Notes: generated by a model from the letters alone, not told the origin. A DNA stretch of 64,000 bases from Salmonella enterica subsp. arizonae (GCF_008692845.1 NZ_VXJW01000004.1:1-64000); one strand, 5' to 3'; shown: positions 51,371 through 62,128, counted from the stretch's first letter. Translations and numbers: made by a program.

Positions 51371-52750
51371 TTAATTCGATGTCAAATGGTTAAATAAATC
51401 ATCAAGGCGCGGATCGCCAATATAGTTCTTAATAAGTATTAAGGGCTTATTGCTGACTCGCTTAACGCGTCCTTCAAGGCTGGCATGGGTAACAATAATA
51501 TCGGCATCATCCGGTACATTTTCGATAGCGTAATGTTTAACGTCGATAGTCAGGCCCGCCTTTTCCAGACGTCGGCGGAACGTTGTCGCGCCCATTGCGC
51601 TGGAGCCCATCCCCGCATCGCAGACAAAGGCGATGCGTTTCACGTCGCGATATGAAAATTTACCTTCCTGCTTCATGGCTTTCACCGCTTTAGCGGAATC
51701 GCTAAAAGTATCTTCGCTGTCGGCTTCGCTACTTTTTTCCATTTTCAAAATGAAAGCGGTGATAATAAAGGTCACTGCCGTTCCCGCCGTTACGCCAGCA
51801 ATCGTAGCAAGGAAAGAACCTTTCGGCGTCAGCGCCAGGTAAGCGAAAATTGAACCCGGACTTGGCCCTGCAACCAGGCCGCCATCCAGCAGGTTAAACA
51901 CCCATGTTCCGCTCATCCCGCCGACAATCATGGCGATGAGTGTTAATGGCTTCATCAGCACGTAGGGAAAATAGAGCTCATGAATCCCGCCGAGGAAATG
52001 GATAATCATGGCGCCAGGCGCAGATTTCTTTGCCATTCCTTTGCCGAATAGCGTAAAGGCAAGCAGCAAACCTAAGCCAGGCCCCGGGTTAGAAGCCACC
52101 ATAAAGAAAATGGACTTTCCGGTTTCCGACGCTTGTTGCATTCCCAACGGATAATAAACGCCCTGATCGATGGCATTGTTCAAAAAGAGGATTTTTGCCG
52201 GTTCATTGATTAAAGACAACAGCGGCAGATAACCCGCATGTACCAATGATTCAATACACTCCTTCACAAAGTTATTGGCAATGAGTACCGCCGGACCAAT
52301 CACTTCAAAACCCAGCAGACACAAAATCATCCCGGCGATACCCAGCGAGAAGTTATTAATCACCATCTCAAAACCGGCGGGAATCCGCTTCTCCAGCACC
52401 CGATCAATATATTTAATGACCAGACCGCCGAGAGGCCCCATAATCATTGAGCCAAGAAACATGGGGATATCAGCGCCGATGATAACGCCAATGGTGCCAA
52501 TGCCCCCCATCACGGCGCCACGCTTTCCACCTATCAGATGTCCACCGGTAGAACCAATCATTACCGGCAGTAAATAGGTAATCATCGGGCCGACAATTTT
52601 GGCGAAATGCTCATTTGGCATCCACCCTGTTGGAATAAATAATGCAGTGATAAACCCCCAGGCAATAAAAGCGCCGATATTGGGAATGACCATCGCGGTC
52701 AAAAAGCCCCCAAAAGCCTGGACCTTTGCACGAGCAGACTTGTGTTCCAT
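51371..52750 (-). CDS. cmtA: PTS permease, mannitol-type EIICB
   Basis: The 459-residue protein has the IIC membrane domain (about 1-340) with the GGIHELYFPYVLM active-site motif and a C-terminal IIB domain whose phosphorylated Cys lies in AFVCDAGMGSSAMG (about 383). It differs from MtlA in having no fused IIA, which is supplied by cmtB. In E. coli it is called cryptic mannitol PTS; the real substrate is not settled. Confidence 0.93.
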   Translation of the reverse strand: MEHKSARAKVQAFGGFLTAMVIPNIGAFIAWGFITALFIPTGWMPNEHFAKIVGPMITYLLPVMIGSTGGHLIGGKRGAVMGGIGTIGVIIGADIPMFLGSMIMGPLGGLVIKYIDRVLEKRIPAGFEMVINNFSLGIAGMILCLLGFEVIGPAVLIANNFVKECIESLVHAGYLPLLSLINEPAKILFLNNAIDQGVYYPLGMQQASETGKSIFFMVASNPGPGLGLLLAFTLFGKGMAKKSAPGAMIIHFLGGIHELYFPYVLMKPLTLIAMIVGGMSGTWVFNLLDGGLVAGPSPGSIFAYLALTPKGSFLATIAGVTAGTAVTFIITAFILKMEKSSEADSEDTFSDSAKAVKAMKQEGKFSYRDVKRIAFVCDAGMGSSAMGATTFRRRLEKAGLTIDVKHYAIENVPDDADIIVTHASLEGRVKRVSNKPLILIKNYIGDPRLDDLFNHLTSN

Positions 52751-52777
52751 AATAATATCCTGTAAAGGAGAGAATAA

Positions 52778-53221
52778 TTATGCGCGAGCTATAATATCCG
52801 CCAGCTCTTTTTCTGATTCCGCAGCTAATAACGCCGCTAAAATATCCTCTTCACATAATAGTTCGCTTAACGCCTGAATAGCGCCAATATGTGAATCTGA
52901 ATCTGCTGCTGACAGGCCGATTAATAATTTTATGCCGTCATCCTCGTCGGTAAACTGCACATCCTGCCTGAGCAATGTTAATGACATCCCGGTTTTTAAC
53001 GCGCCGCATTCGGGGCGAGCATGAGGCATCGCGACACCGGGCGCCAGAATATAGTAAGGACCATTACTGACTGTTGAATCTTTGATAGCCTGAATATAAT
53101 TTTCATTTATATAACGATTAGTCAAAAGGGATGACATGGAAAAATCAACAGCTTCCTGCCAATTTTGTGCCGATGGTCTTATTGTAATAGATGCTTCAGG
53201 AAAATAATCTATTAACCGCAT
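52778..53221 (-). CDS. cmtB: PTS EIIA, mannitol/fructose type
   Basis: The 147-residue IIA protein has the phosphorylated His in APGVAMPHARPE (about residue 67). First gene of the cmtB-cmtA-yggP-yggF-yggD-yggC operon; 27 bases separate it from cmtA. Confidence 0.94.
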   Translation of the reverse strand: MRLIDYFPEASITIRPSAQNWQEAVDFSMSSLLTNRYINENYIQAIKDSTVSNGPYYILAPGVAMPHARPECGALKTGMSLTLLRQDVQFTDEDDGIKLLIGLSAADSDSHIGAIQALSELLCEEDILAALLAAESEKELADIIARA

Positions 53222-53492
53222 AAACTATCCTTATTTTATTTTTAGGGTACAACCTGTCGTTAAAAATAAAATACGCGGGCGGCAAAATGAAATCAATCCA
53301 GGCGAAAAAGCGAGCGTTTAAAATGACATGATTATAATTTATCTATAAAACAAACCGTTATAATTAAAAAAACAAAAAGCAAGTTTCATTTTGTGATGTT
53401 CATTGCAAATTCAATAAATAATATAATATCAAAATTGTGATAAAAATCACAAATAAAACCTTGTTAGCGACAAATAAATGTATCTAAAAATA
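53222..53492. promoter_or_regulatory. cmtB upstream control region
   Basis: With the adjoining tktA terminator, this is a 314-base gene-free gap between cmtB and tktA. It is very AT-rich, with a perfect CRP-type palindrome (listed separately). Several TATAAT-like hexamers (for example ATAATATAATAT around 53418-53430) make the start point impossible to choose by eye. Confidence 0.55.
53435..53452. promoter_or_regulatory. CRP-type palindrome
   Basis: TTGTGATAAAAATCACAA is an exact inverted repeat matching TGTGA-N6-TCACA. It lies about 214 bases upstream of cmtB, so activation would need a long leader. Confidence 0.75.
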
Positions 53493-53520
53493 AAAACGGG
53501 TCGCCGAAGCGACCCGTTTT
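53493..53520. terminator. terminator after tktA
   Basis: AAAACGGGTCGC, loop CGAA, GCGACCCGTTTT: 12-bp perfect stem with A-run and T-run on both sides. It lies 16 bases after the tktA stop. Confidence 0.93.
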
Positions 53521-53535
53521 ATGCCGTATTAAGGA

Positions 53536-55527
53536 TTACAGCAGCGCTTTCGCTTTGGCGATCACGTTGTCCACAGTGAAGCCAAACTCTTCAAACAACA
53601 GCTCTGCCGGGGCGGATTCACCGAAGGTGGTCATACCGACAATCGCGCCGTTCAGGCCGACGTATTTGTACCAGTAGTCAGCAATACCCGCTTCAATCGC
53701 CACACGTGCAGACACCGCTTTCGGCAGCACAGATTCACGGTATGCCGCATCCTGTTTGTCGAATGCGTCGGTGGACGGCATGGACACCACTCGCGCCTTC
53801 ACGCCTTCGGCAGTCAGTTTTTCGTAAGCGGCTACCGCCAGCTCCACTTCAGAACCAGTGGCAATGAAGATCAGCTCCGGTTGACCGACACAATCTTTCA
53901 GTACGTAGCCGCCGCGCGCGATGTTCGCCAGTTGCGCTTCAGTACGTTCCTGCTGCGCCAGGTTCTGGCGGGAGAGGATCAGCGCGGTCGGGCCGTCCTG
54001 ACGCTCTACGCCATATTTCCACGCCACTGCGGATTCTACCTGGTCGCAAGGACGCCATGTGGACATATTCGGCGTCACACGCAGAGAAGCCACCTGCTCA
54101 ACCGGCTGGTGCGTCGGGCCATCTTCGCCCAGACCGATGGAGTCGTGGGTGTAGACCATCACCTGACGTTGTTTCATCAGCGCCGCCATACGCACCGCGT
54201 TACGCGCATATTCCACGAACATCAGGAAGGTGGAGGTGTACGGCAGGAAGCCGCCGTGCAGGGCGATGCCGTTGGCAATGGCGGTCATACCGAATTCGCG
54301 CACGCCGTAGTGAATGTAGTTACCCGCCGCGTCTTCGTTAATTGCCTTAGAGCCGGACCACAGTGTCAGGTTAGAGGGCGCGAGGTCTGCGGAGCCGCCG
54401 AGGAATTCCGGCAACAGCGGGCCGAAGGCTTCGATGGCATTCTGGGACGCTTTACGGCTGGCGATTTTCGCCGGGTTAGCCTGCAGTTTAGCGATGAACT
54501 CGTTCGCTTTCGCATCGAAGTCAGCCGGCATATCGCCTTTCATACGACGGGTGAATTCAGCCGCTTCCTGCGGGAAGGCTTTCTCATAAGCAGCGAATTT
54601 CTCATTCCATGCAGACTCTTTCGCCTGGCCGGCTTCTTTCGCATCCCACTGAGCGTAGATTTCAGACGGGATTTCGAACGGCGCGTATTTCCAGCCCAGT
54701 TGTTCGCGGGTCAGCGCGATTTCCGCGTCGCCCAGCGGCGCGCCGTGGGAATCGTGGGTACCCTGTTTGTTCGGCGAACCGAAACCGATGATGGTTTTGC
54801 ACATCAGCAGGGACGGTTTGTCAGTCACGGCGCGAGCTTCTTCCGTGGCGCGTTTAATGGCGTCGGCATCGTGACCGTCAATGCCACGGATAACGTGCCA
54901 GCCGTAGGCTTCAAAACGCTTCGCGGTGTCATCGGTGAACCAGCCTTCAACGTGACCATCGATGGAGATACCGTTGTCGTCATAGAACGCGATCAGTTTA
55001 CCCAGTTTCAGAGTACCGGCCAGAGAACATACCTCATGAGAGATACCTTCCATCATGCAGCCGTCGCCCATAAAGACGTAAGTAAAATGGTCAACGATGT
55101 CGTGACCCGGACGGTTAAACTGCGCCGCCAGCGTTTTCTCGGCAATCGCCATACCGACGGCGTTGGCAATGCCCTGCCCCAGCGGGCCGGTGGTGGTTTC
55201 AACGCCAGCGGTGTACCCTACTTCCGGGTGGCCCGGGGTTTTGGAGTGCAGTTGACGGAAGTTTTGCAGCTCGGACATCGGCAGATCATAGCCTGTGAGG
55301 TGCAGCAGGCTGTAAATCAGCATGGAGCCGTGGCCATTAGACAACACGAAACGGTCGCGGTCGACCCAGGACGGGTTGGTCGGGTTGTGGTTCAGGAAAT
55401 CACGCCACAGGACTTCGGCAATGTCAGCCATACCCATCGGGGCACCCGGGTGACCGGATTTGGCTTTCTGTACTGCGTCCATGCTCAGCGCACGAATAGC
55501 ATTGGCAAGCTCTTTACGTGAGGACAT
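53536..55527 (-). CDS. tktA: transketolase A
   Basis: The 663-residue TPP enzyme of the non-oxidative pentose phosphate pathway. TPP/Mg site GDGCMMEG (about 154-161), [13 protein letters not shown], catalytic Glu in [11 protein letters not shown] (about 411), and the [19 protein letters not shown] loop are intact. The ATG at 55527 ([12 protein letters not shown]) is the E. coli start; ten upstream codons are open. Monocistronic. Confidence 0.98.
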   Translation of the reverse strand: MSSRKELANAIRALSMDAVQKAKSGHPGAPMGMADIAEVLWRDFLNHNPTNPSWVDRDRFVLSNGHGSMLIYSLLHLTGYDLPMSELQNFRQLHSKTPGHPEVGYTAGVETTTGPLGQGIANAVGMAIAEKTLAAQFNRPGHDIVDHFTYVFMGDGCMMEGISHEVCSLAGTLKLGKLIAFYDDNGISIDGHVEGWFTDDTAKRFEAYGWHVIRGIDGHDADAIKRATEEARAVTDKPSLLMCKTIIGFGSPNKQGTHDSHGAPLGDAEIALTREQLGWKYAPFEIPSEIYAQWDAKEAGQAKESAWNEKFAAYEKAFPQEAAEFTRRMKGDMPADFDAKANEFIAKLQANPAKIASRKASQNAIEAFGPLLPEFLGGSADLAPSNLTLWSGSKAINEDAAGNYIHYGVREFGMTAIANGIALHGGFLPYTSTFLMFVEYARNAVRMAALMKQRQVMVYTHDSIGLGEDGPTHQPVEQVASLRVTPNMSTWRPCDQVESAVAWKYGVERQDGPTALILSRQNLAQQERTEAQLANIARGGYVLKDCVGQPELIFIATGSEVELAVAAYEKLTAEGVKARVVSMPSTDAFDKQDAAYRESVLPKAVSARVAIEAGIADYWYKYVGLNGAIVGMTTFGESAPAELLFEEFGFTVDNVIAKAKALL

Positions 55528-55801
55528 TTTGACTCCAGATCGGATGTTGAAGGCCATGCCCGTAACGACTTGACGACAGCGCGTTTTGGGCTACGCCGGA
55601 AAATTTGCCAACAATTTACCCCAAGCCACGCGTCATGTACATGGAACATCCTTTTACCGCTTCAGAAATCTCCGGATCGTGCTCGCATGTTGCCCAATTA
55701 GCTAACTTGCCTGCCGCGCTTTTCTTTATACTTAACCCAAGCGCCAATTCATCTGCAACCGGCGCATTTCAAAACAATATTGATTCGTATGGAAGAGAAA
55801 A

Positions 55802-56560
55802 ATGAAAATTCGCGCTTTACTGCTTGCTATGGGCATGGCGACGGCACTGACTGGCTGCCAGAATATGGACTCCAATGGACTGCTTTCTTCAGGCGCTGAA
55901 GCTTTTCAGGCCTATACGTTAAGCGATGCGCAGGTAAAAGCGCTGAGCGATCAATCCTGTCAGGAGCTCGACAGCAAAGCGAAAATCGCGCCGGCGAGCA
56001 GCGAATACGCTAAACGACTGGCAAAAATCGCCGCCGCGCTGGGGGATAACATTAACGGCCAACCGGTGAACTATAAGGTTTACGAGACGAAAGACGTCAA
56101 CGCGTTTGCCATGGCGAACGGTTGTATCCGCGTCTACAGCGGGCTAATGGATATGATGACCGACAACGAAGTTGAAGCAGTGATCGGCCATGAAATGGGC
56201 CATGTCGCGCTGGGTCATGTAAAGAAAGGGATGCAGGTCGCGCTGGGCACTAACGCCGTGCGCGTCGCGGCGGCATCGGCAGGAGGCGTTGTCGGTAGCC
56301 TGTCGCAATCACAGCTTGGCGATCTTGGCGAAAAACTGGTGAACTCGCAGTTCTCCCAACGTCAGGAGTCCGAAGCGGATGATTATTCTTACGATTTGTT
56401 GCGCAAACGCGGCATCAGTCCGGCGGGACTCGCCACCAGCTTTGAGAAACTGGCGAAACTGGAAGCGGGCCGTCAAAGCTCGATGTTTGACGATCACCCG
56501 GCGTCCGCCGCGCGCGCGCAGCATGTGCGCGATCGTATGAGCGCGGACGGAATCAAATAA
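55802..56560 (+). CDS. loiP: outer-membrane M48 metalloprotease lipoprotein
   Basis: The 252-residue precursor has a lipobox LTGC (Cys at about 19) and a peptidase M48 domain with zinc motif VIGHEMGHVALGHV (about 131-144) and the third ligand Glu in RQESEADDYSYDLL. E. coli LoiP (YggG) cleaves Phe-Phe bonds and responds to low osmolarity; it partners with YcaL and BepA. The ribosome site GGAAGAG stands close to the ATG. Confidence 0.95.
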   Translation: MKIRALLLAMGMATALTGCQNMDSNGLLSSGAEAFQAYTLSDAQVKALSDQSCQELDSKAKIAPASSEYAKRLAKIAAALGDNINGQPVNYKVYETKDVNAFAMANGCIRVYSGLMDMMTDNEVEAVIGHEMGHVALGHVKKGMQVALGTNAVRVAAASAGGVVGSLSQSQLGDLGEKLVNSQFSQRQESEADDYSYDLLRKRGISPAGLATSFEKLAKLEAGRQSSMFDDHPASAARAQHVRDRMSADGIK

Positions 56561-56571
56561 TCCCCGAACAG

Positions 56572-56681
56572 TGCCGGATGGCGGCTTCGCCTTATCCGAC
56601 CTACAGACAGGCGAAGCTGAAAGCGGAACGTTAAACGTGGCGAGCATTGTAGTTGTAGGTCGGATAAGCACCATCCGGCAT
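56572..56681. repeat. REP/BIME pair between loiP and speB
   Basis: TGCCGGATGGCGGCTTCGCC and TTATCCGACCTAC, then after about 50 bases GTAGGTCGGATAAG and CATCCGGCATT. Two complete oppositely oriented units at a convergent junction. Confidence 0.75.
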
Positions 56682-56702
56682 TAACAGCATAGGTATGCCC
56701 GA

Positions 56703-57623
56703 TTACTCGCCCTTCTTCGCCGCCTGGATATAGAGCATTTCTAATGCCAGCGTCGCGGCCGCCAGAGCGGTGATCTCCGACTGATCGTAAGCCGGCGCGA
56801 CTTCTACCACATCCATACCGACAATGTTCAGATCTTTCAGACCGCGCACCAGTTTAATGGCGCGATCGGAGGTCAAACCGCCGATCACTGGCGTACCGGT
56901 ACCAGGCGCAAACGCCGGGTCCAGACAGTCGATATCAAAGGTCAGATAGACCGGCATATCGCCGACGATCTGTTTCACCTGAGCGAGGATATCATCCACG
57001 CCGCGATCGTTGACCTGACAGGCATCCAGTACGGTAAAGCCATTGTCTTTGTCAAACTCGGTGCGGATACCGATCTGCACCGAATGATGCGGATCGATCA
57101 AGCCTTCTTTCGGCGCGGTGTAGAACATCGTGCCGTGATCGAATTCGCAGCCGTTAGCGTAGGTATCGGTATGAGCGTCAAAATGTACCAGCGCCATTTT
57201 GCCAAAATGTTTCGCATGGGCGCGCAGCAGCGGCAGCGTGACAAAGTGGTCGCCGCCGAAAGAGAGCATACGCTTACCCGCAGACAGCAGTTTTTCGGCG
57301 TGCGCCTGTAATTTTTCACTCATTTCGCGGGCATCGCCAAACGCATACACCAGATCGCCGCAGTCCACGACGTTCAGGCGCTCGCGCATGTCAAAATTCC
57401 ACGGGAAACGGTGATGTTCCCAGGCGAGGTTGGTCGACACCTGACGGATCGCCGCCGGGCCATGACGACCGCCAGCGCGACCGGACGTTGCCATATCAAA
57501 CGGTACGCCAGTGATCACCCAGTCGGCATCGCTTTCATACGGCTGGAAGTTCATTGGCAGACGTAAAAAACCAAACGCATTAGAAACCAGTGAGTTATCG
57601 TACTGATGACCTAAGGTGCTCAT
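56703..57623 (-). CDS. speB: agmatinase
   Basis: The 306-residue Mn enzyme of the ureohydrolase family turns agmatine into putrescine and urea. Metal ligands are in SFGGDHFVT (His), HFDAHTDTY (Asp-His-Asp) and [11 protein letters not shown] (Asp-Asp). It is downstream of speA but a strong terminator separates them, so it must have its own promoter or rely on read-through. Confidence 0.97.
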   Translation of the reverse strand: MSTLGHQYDNSLVSNAFGFLRLPMNFQPYESDADWVITGVPFDMATSGRAGGRHGPAAIRQVSTNLAWEHHRFPWNFDMRERLNVVDCGDLVYAFGDAREMSEKLQAHAEKLLSAGKRMLSFGGDHFVTLPLLRAHAKHFGKMALVHFDAHTDTYANGCEFDHGTMFYTAPKEGLIDPHHSVQIGIRTEFDKDNGFTVLDACQVNDRGVDDILAQVKQIVGDMPVYLTFDIDCLDPAFAPGTGTPVIGGLTSDRAIKLVRGLKDLNIVGMDVVEVAPAYDQSEITALAAATLALEMLYIQAAKKGE

Positions 57624-57661
57624 GTCCTGACCTCTTTTAAAGTCGTTGCATTAATAAGATG

Positions 57662-57705
57662 AAAAAAATCCCCTCCGCGTCGTTAAACCCGACGAGGAAG
57701 GGATT
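57662..57705 (-). terminator. terminator between speA and speB
   Basis: On the minus strand AATCCCTTCCTCGTCG pairs, with small mismatches, with CGACGCGGAGGGGATT across a seven-base loop and is followed by a run of seven T. Confidence 0.88.
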
Positions 57706-57772
57706 GATTTGTAAATCGCTATTGTGGCGAATTATCGCCGTTAAGTTGTACAGATTCAAGTGAACGTTGCAA

Positions 57773-57808
57773 CCGCCGGATGGCGGCTTCGCCTTATCCG
57801 GCCTGGCA
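57773..57808. repeat. REP unit after speA
   Basis: CGCCGGATGGCGGCTTCGCC and TTATCCGGCCTGGC form a hairpin about 27 bases after the speA stop. Confidence 0.7.
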
Positions 57809-57834
57809 AATGCAACGTCACCGGGCGCTTTCCG

Positions 57835-59811
57835 TTACTCGTCTTCCAGATAAGTATAGCCGTACAGACCCGCTTCAAATTCTTCAAGGAACTGCTGCTG
57901 CAACGCATCGTCCAGATCCGTCTGTTTTACCTGGTCGCGGAAATGCGTTAACAACGTTTTCGGATCCAGTTGCACATATTGCAGCATATCCGCAACGGTA
58001 TCGCCTTCGTCAGACAGCTCAACCTCGACGTTACCGTCCGGGAAGACAAACACGTCAACCGCTTCAGTATCGCCAAACAGGTTGTGCATGTTACCGAGGA
58101 TCTCCTGATAGGCGCCGACCATAAAGAAGCCGAGCATCGGCGGATTCTCTGGATCGTATTCCGGCATCGGCATCGTCGTGGCGATACCGTCGCCATCGAT
58201 ATAGTGATCGATAGCGCCATCGGAATCACAGGTAATATCCAGCAGCACGGCACGACGCTCCGGTACCTGATCTAAGCCTTCCAGCGGCAGCACAGGGAAC
58301 AACTGATCGATCCCCCACGCATCCGGCATCGACTGGAACAGCGAGAAGTTGACGTACATTTTGTCCGCCATTCGCTCTTGCAGTTCGTCGATAATCGGGC
58401 GATGCGCACGGTTTTGCGGGTCCAGTTGCTTCTGCACTTCATGGCACATACTGAGGTAAAGTTGCTCCGCCCAGGCGCGCTCCTGCAAACTAAACGCGCC
58501 GGAAGAGTAGCCGATATGAATATCGTGCAGATCCATTTGGCTGTCATGTAACCACTCACGCAGCGAGCGGCGGGTGCCCGGCTTATGCATCTCCTGCCAG
58601 GTTTCCCACAGATTTTGCAGCGCGCGCGGCGCATCTTCAGCAGGGGCAGTTGGGTCCGTGTATTCGTTACGCTCTACGCCGATGATGTTAGATACCAGTA
58701 CGGTATGGTGCGCGGTGACGGCGCGGCCAGACTCGGTAATCACCGTCGGATGCGGCAAACCATGCTCTTCGCAGGCATCGCCAATCGCCCAAATGATGTT
58801 ATTGGCGTATTCGTTCAGGCCATAGTTCACCGAACAATCGGACTGCGAGCGGGTACCTTCATAATCTACGCCCAGACCGCCCCCCACGTCGAAGCACTGG
58901 ATATTAACGCCCAGCTTATGCAGTTCAACATAGAAACGCGCGGACTCGCGCACGCCGGTCGCGATATCGCGAATATTCGCCATCTGCGATCCCAGATGGA
59001 AGTGTAACAGTTGCAGACTGTCCAGACGCCCGGCGTCGCGCAGGGTCTCCACCAGTTGCAGCACCTGTGTCGCCGCCAGGCCGAATTTTGATTTTTCGCC
59101 GCCGGAGGATTGCCACTTACCAGACCCCTGGGAGGCCAGACGCGCACGCACGCCCAGGCGGGGAACCACGTTCAGACGCTCGGCTTCTTCCAGCACTATC
59201 GCGATTTCAGACATCTTTTCGATGACCAGATAAACCTTATGGCCCATCTTCTCGCCAATCAGCGCCAGCCGAATGTATTCACGGTCTTTATAACCATTAC
59301 AGACGATCACGCTACGGGTCATGCCGGCATGCGCCAGCACCGCCATCAATTCCGCTTTCGACCCCGCTTCCAGCCCCAACGGTTCACCGGAATGGATAAG
59401 GGACTCGATCACGCGGCGATGCTGATTGACCTTAATCGGGTAAACGAGGAAGTAGTCGCCGTTATAACCGTAAGATTCACGCGCACGCTTAAACGCCGCG
59501 TTAATTGAACGCAAACGGTGTTGCAGGATCTGCGGGAAGCAGAACAGTGCCGGCAGACGCTGGCCTTGCGCTTCGCGCGCTTTCACCAGTTTGGCGAGAT
59601 CGACGCGCGCTTCCGGTACGTCGGGATCGGGGCACACGCTGATGTGGCCCAGCTCGTTGACGTCGTAGTAGTTATTGCCCCACCAGGCAATATTGTAAGT
59701 GCGCAGCATCTTGCTGGCTTCCTGGGAGCTCATTGCAACCTCCTGCATGGAGCGTAGTACACCCTGTTCGCCTGCTGACGAAGGCGAACCCATAGAAATG
59801 TCGTCAGACAT
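57835..59811 (-). CDS. speA: biosynthetic arginine decarboxylase
   Basis: The 658-residue fold-III PLP enzyme makes agmatine from arginine. The PLP Lys lies in [11 protein letters not shown] (about 127), the phosphate loop in [12 protein letters not shown], and the dimer active-site Cys in [12 protein letters not shown] near the C terminus. The ATG at 59811 (MSDDISMG) is the E. coli start. yqgB lies eight bases upstream and is probably on the same mRNA. Confidence 0.97.
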   Translation of the reverse strand: MSDDISMGSPSSAGEQGVLRSMQEVAMSSQEASKMLRTYNIAWWGNNYYDVNELGHISVCPDPDVPEARVDLAKLVKAREAQGQRLPALFCFPQILQHRLRSINAAFKRARESYGYNGDYFLVYPIKVNQHRRVIESLIHSGEPLGLEAGSKAELMAVLAHAGMTRSVIVCNGYKDREYIRLALIGEKMGHKVYLVIEKMSEIAIVLEEAERLNVVPRLGVRARLASQGSGKWQSSGGEKSKFGLAATQVLQLVETLRDAGRLDSLQLLHFHLGSQMANIRDIATGVRESARFYVELHKLGVNIQCFDVGGGLGVDYEGTRSQSDCSVNYGLNEYANNIIWAIGDACEEHGLPHPTVITESGRAVTAHHTVLVSNIIGVERNEYTDPTAPAEDAPRALQNLWETWQEMHKPGTRRSLREWLHDSQMDLHDIHIGYSSGAFSLQERAWAEQLYLSMCHEVQKQLDPQNRAHRPIIDELQERMADKMYVNFSLFQSMPDAWGIDQLFPVLPLEGLDQVPERRAVLLDITCDSDGAIDHYIDGDGIATTMPMPEYDPENPPMLGFFMVGAYQEILGNMHNLFGDTEAVDVFVFPDGNVEVELSDEGDTVADMLQYVQLDPKTLLTHFRDQVKQTDLDDALQQQFLEEFEAGLYGYTYLEDE

Positions 59812-59819
59812 AGCGAACC

Positions 59820-59951
59820 TCAATTTTTATTAGCAAGTGTAAAACAGTTGACTACTATCGCAATCCGAAGACGCGATAACAACCCATAAACAAACGGATT
59901 TTCCAGCAGATAGTGCTGACGCTCCGCCTGCGCGACCGGTTTCTTTTTCAT
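59820..59951 (-). CDS. yqgB: small protein YqgB
   Basis: The 43-residue frame runs from ATG at 59951-59949 to TGA at 59822-59820, starting [19 protein letters not shown] and ending [11 protein letters not shown]. It has the length, position and pattern of E. coli YqgB, with a basic start and a short hydrophobic C-terminal stretch (RIAIVVNCF). In E. coli the product is linked to acid response. It is the first cistron before speA. Confidence 0.85.
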   Translation of the reverse strand: MKKKPVAQAERQHYLLENPFVYGLLSRLRIAIVVNCFTLANKN

Positions 59952-60246
59952 ATCATTGTAAAACACGTAACCGAACTTACAGATAACGGTTCGGCGAAAC
60001 CACGAGAAAACTCTTGTGTTAACAAGAGCGCCCTTGTTCAGTCTTCAGCGCCATTGCCGGCTCTGGAATCCTGAGAAGCGCCGAGATGGGTATAACATCG
60101 GCAGGTATGCAAAGCAGAGATACAGATTGCGGGGGACATGCGCGCACCAGAACGATGCGACAGATTCAGCAGAATACAACGGTTCATTATCTCGTATCAC
60201 CTCCACGGCCGCCTCGTAAGACGAACCCACAAGCCAAAGCAACGTT

Positions 60247-60528
60247 TTAACCCGGCTGGAAGTGGCGACACGAAGAAAACGTCGTGTGCTTTTGTATAAG
60301 CCGCGCGTCGCGTTTTATACCCAGAACGCAGAAAAAAAGCAAAGTATAAATGCGCATAATGTCAGCATTGTCTGAAACGTTTTCCGCGGGATTTTGCCCG
60401 GCAATGCGACGGCCTTCAAAAAAAACTGGAAATTGGGCGAAGAAGTGACCTAAAATAGCCGTCCAGATGTTAATCCATCCATACCGATTAACACTCAGAC
60501 TGCCAGTGTCAGTGATCTTCAGACTCAT
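60247..60528 (-). CDS. hypothetical protein, YqgD-like
   Basis: A minus-strand frame of 93 codons from ATG 60528 begins [17 protein letters not shown] and has a hydrophobic segment ([19 protein letters not shown]). Its place, opposite the metK leader, matches that of E. coli yqgD, a predicted small inner-membrane protein of doubtful status. The frame overlaps the metK promoter region. It may not be expressed. Confidence 0.35.
   Translation of the reverse strand: MSLKITDTGSLSVNRYGWINIWTAILGHFFAQFPVFFEGRRIAGQNPAENVSDNADIMRIYTLLFFCVLGIKRDARLIQKHTTFSSCRHFQPG
60457..60488. promoter_or_regulatory. tandem met boxes (MetJ sites) before metK
   Basis: Four consecutive 8-mers AGCCGTCC, AGATGTTA, ATCCATCC, ATACCGAT resemble the MetJ box AGACGTCT, the first best (6 of 8), the others about half. 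metK is MetJ-repressed in E. coli, which supports the reading. They lie just after the TAAAAT -10-like hexamer. Confidence 0.5.
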
Positions 60529-60601
60529 GGTAGAATCTTCTACCCTGGCTATTCCGCACAACAGTTTGAGCTAACTAAATTCTCCTTAGGTGAAATTAAA
60601 T

Positions 60602-61756
60602 ATGGCAAAACACCTTTTTACGTCTGAGTCCGTATCAGAAGGGCATCCTGACAAAATCGCTGACCAAATCTCTGATGCCGTGTTGGACGCCATCCTGCAA
60701 CAGGATCCGAAAGCACGCGTCGCCTGTGAAACCTACGTCAAAACCGGCATGGTTTTAGTTGGCGGTGAGATCACCACCAGCGCCTGGGTCGATATCGAAG
60801 AGATTACCCGTAATACGGTGCGCGAAATTGGCTATGTGCATTCCGACATGGGCTTTGACGCCAACTCTTGCGCGGTACTAAGCGCAATTGGCAAACAGTC
60901 TCCGGATATCAACCAGGGCGTTGACCGCGCAGACCCGCTGGAACAAGGCGCGGGCGACCAGGGCCTGATGTTTGGCTACGCGACAAATGAAACCGACGTA
61001 CTGATGCCTGCGCCAATCACCTACGCGCACCGTCTGGTACAGCGTCAGGCTGAAGTGCGTAAAAATGGCACCCTGCCATGGCTGCGTCCGGATGCAAAAA
61101 GCCAGGTCACTTTCCAGTATGACGACGGCAAAATCGTCGGTATCGACGCTGTGGTTCTCTCTACGCAGCACGCAGAAGATATCGACCAAAAATCGCTGCA
61201 AGAAGCGGTGATGGAAGAGATCATCAAACCCATTCTGCCGTCTGAATGGTTAAATACGTCCACTAAGTTTTTTATCAACCCAACCGGTCGTTTTGTTATC
61301 GGCGGCCCGATGGGCGATTGTGGTCTGACCGGTCGTAAGATCATCGTTGATACTTACGGCGGTATGGCGCGTCACGGCGGCGGCGCCTTCTCCGGTAAAG
61401 ATCCGTCGAAAGTTGACCGTTCTGCGGCTTACGCGGCGCGTTATGTCGCGAAAAACATCGTGGCGGCAGGCCTGGCGGACCGCTGTGAAATCCAGGTCTC
61501 CTACGCTATCGGCGTAGCGGAACCAACCTCCATTATGGTGGAAACGTTCGGGACCGAAAAAGTATCTTCTGAACAGTTGACTCTGCTGGTGCGCGAATTC
61601 TTCGACCTACGCCCGTACGGTTTGATTCAGATGCTGGATCTGCTGCACCCGATCTACAAAGAAACGGCGGCTTACGGCCACTTTGGTCGCGAAAACTTCC
61701 CGTGGGAGAAGACCGACAAAGCGCAACTGCTGCGCGATGCCGCCGGTCTGAAATAA
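60602..61756 (+). CDS. metK: S-adenosylmethionine synthetase
   Basis: The 384-residue enzyme makes S-adenosylmethionine from methionine and [18 protein letters not shown] at the N terminus (catalytic His), [12 protein letters not shown] (about 117) and [16 protein letters not shown] (about 262) are the family signatures. ATG at 60602 follows TCCTTAGGTG; a frame start four codons earlier is not supported by family length. Speculatively, SAM also feeds polyamine synthesis with the neighbouring spe genes. Confidence 0.98.
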   Translation: MAKHLFTSESVSEGHPDKIADQISDAVLDAILQQDPKARVACETYVKTGMVLVGGEITTSAWVDIEEITRNTVREIGYVHSDMGFDANSCAVLSAIGKQSPDINQGVDRADPLEQGAGDQGLMFGYATNETDVLMPAPITYAHRLVQRQAEVRKNGTLPWLRPDAKSQVTFQYDDGKIVGIDAVVLSTQHAEDIDQKSLQEAVMEEIIKPILPSEWLNTSTKFFINPTGRFVIGGPMGDCGLTGRKIIVDTYGGMARHGGGAFSGKDPSKVDRSAAYAARYVAKNIVAAGLADRCEIQVSYAIGVAEPTSIMVETFGTEKVSSEQLTLLVREFFDLRPYGLIQMLDLLHPIYKETAAYGHFGRENFPWEKTDKAQLLRDAAGLK

Positions 61757-61807
61757 TCTCCCGTGCCTGGCTATATATTTCAGTCAGGTAAGCCATGCCG
61801 TACTCAT

Positions 61808-61832
61808 AAAGGCCAGCGCCATGCTGGCCTTT
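61808..61832 (+). terminator. terminator after metK
   Basis: AAAGGCCAGC, loop GCCAT, GCTGGCCTTT: perfect 10-bp stem ending in TTT and followed by ATCATT, 51 bases after the metK stop. Confidence 0.88.
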
Positions 61833-61947
61833 ATCATTGCCGACAGCCCCTCATCGTTTCGCAAACATCTTTTTGTGATGCGCAGCACAATCCGCCCTCC
61901 CCTTTCGTTTCTTCGACTACACTTTTCATCATTCAGTTTCAGTAACA

Positions 61948-61963
61948 ATGAAAGCGATTACAT
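61948..61963. promoter_or_regulatory. upstream gal operator
   Basis: ATGAAAGCGATTACAT matches the GalR/GalS pattern GTGTAANCGNTTACAC at 11 of 14 fixed positions, about 180 bases upstream of the second operator, a spacing compatible with looping. Confidence 0.5.
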
Positions 61964-62128
61964 TTATTTTCATTAATAACTGACAATGCCACTAGCGTTG
62001 TGCTTATCCTACGATGAAAATGTTACATTGTTTTCAGCTTTGTCTGAATACCAGCCGATTGATATGGTTATAAGATTATTAAAATTTTTATTTTTCAGAT
62101 AATTAAATAATCACTGCGATAAATAGCA

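Larger units (their letters stand above)
59952..60601. other. speA/metK intergenic region
   Basis: A 650-base stretch between two divergent transcripts. The first 300 bases hold no convincing gene, though repeated direct CGGCCGCC-type GC patches occur. A minus-strand frame at 60247-60528 is listed separately, as are met-box-like repeats before metK. A -10 like TAAAAT stands at 60451-60456. Confidence 0.5.

Noticed and set aside
53881..55521. 546-codon plus-strand frame opposite tktA
   Set aside because: Same reason as for fbaA; tktA is certain.
60016..60219. Plus-strand frame upstream of metK (yqgC-like)
   Set aside because: No ribosome site, odd composition, lies in a region of scattered open frames; E. 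coli yqgC itself is doubtful.
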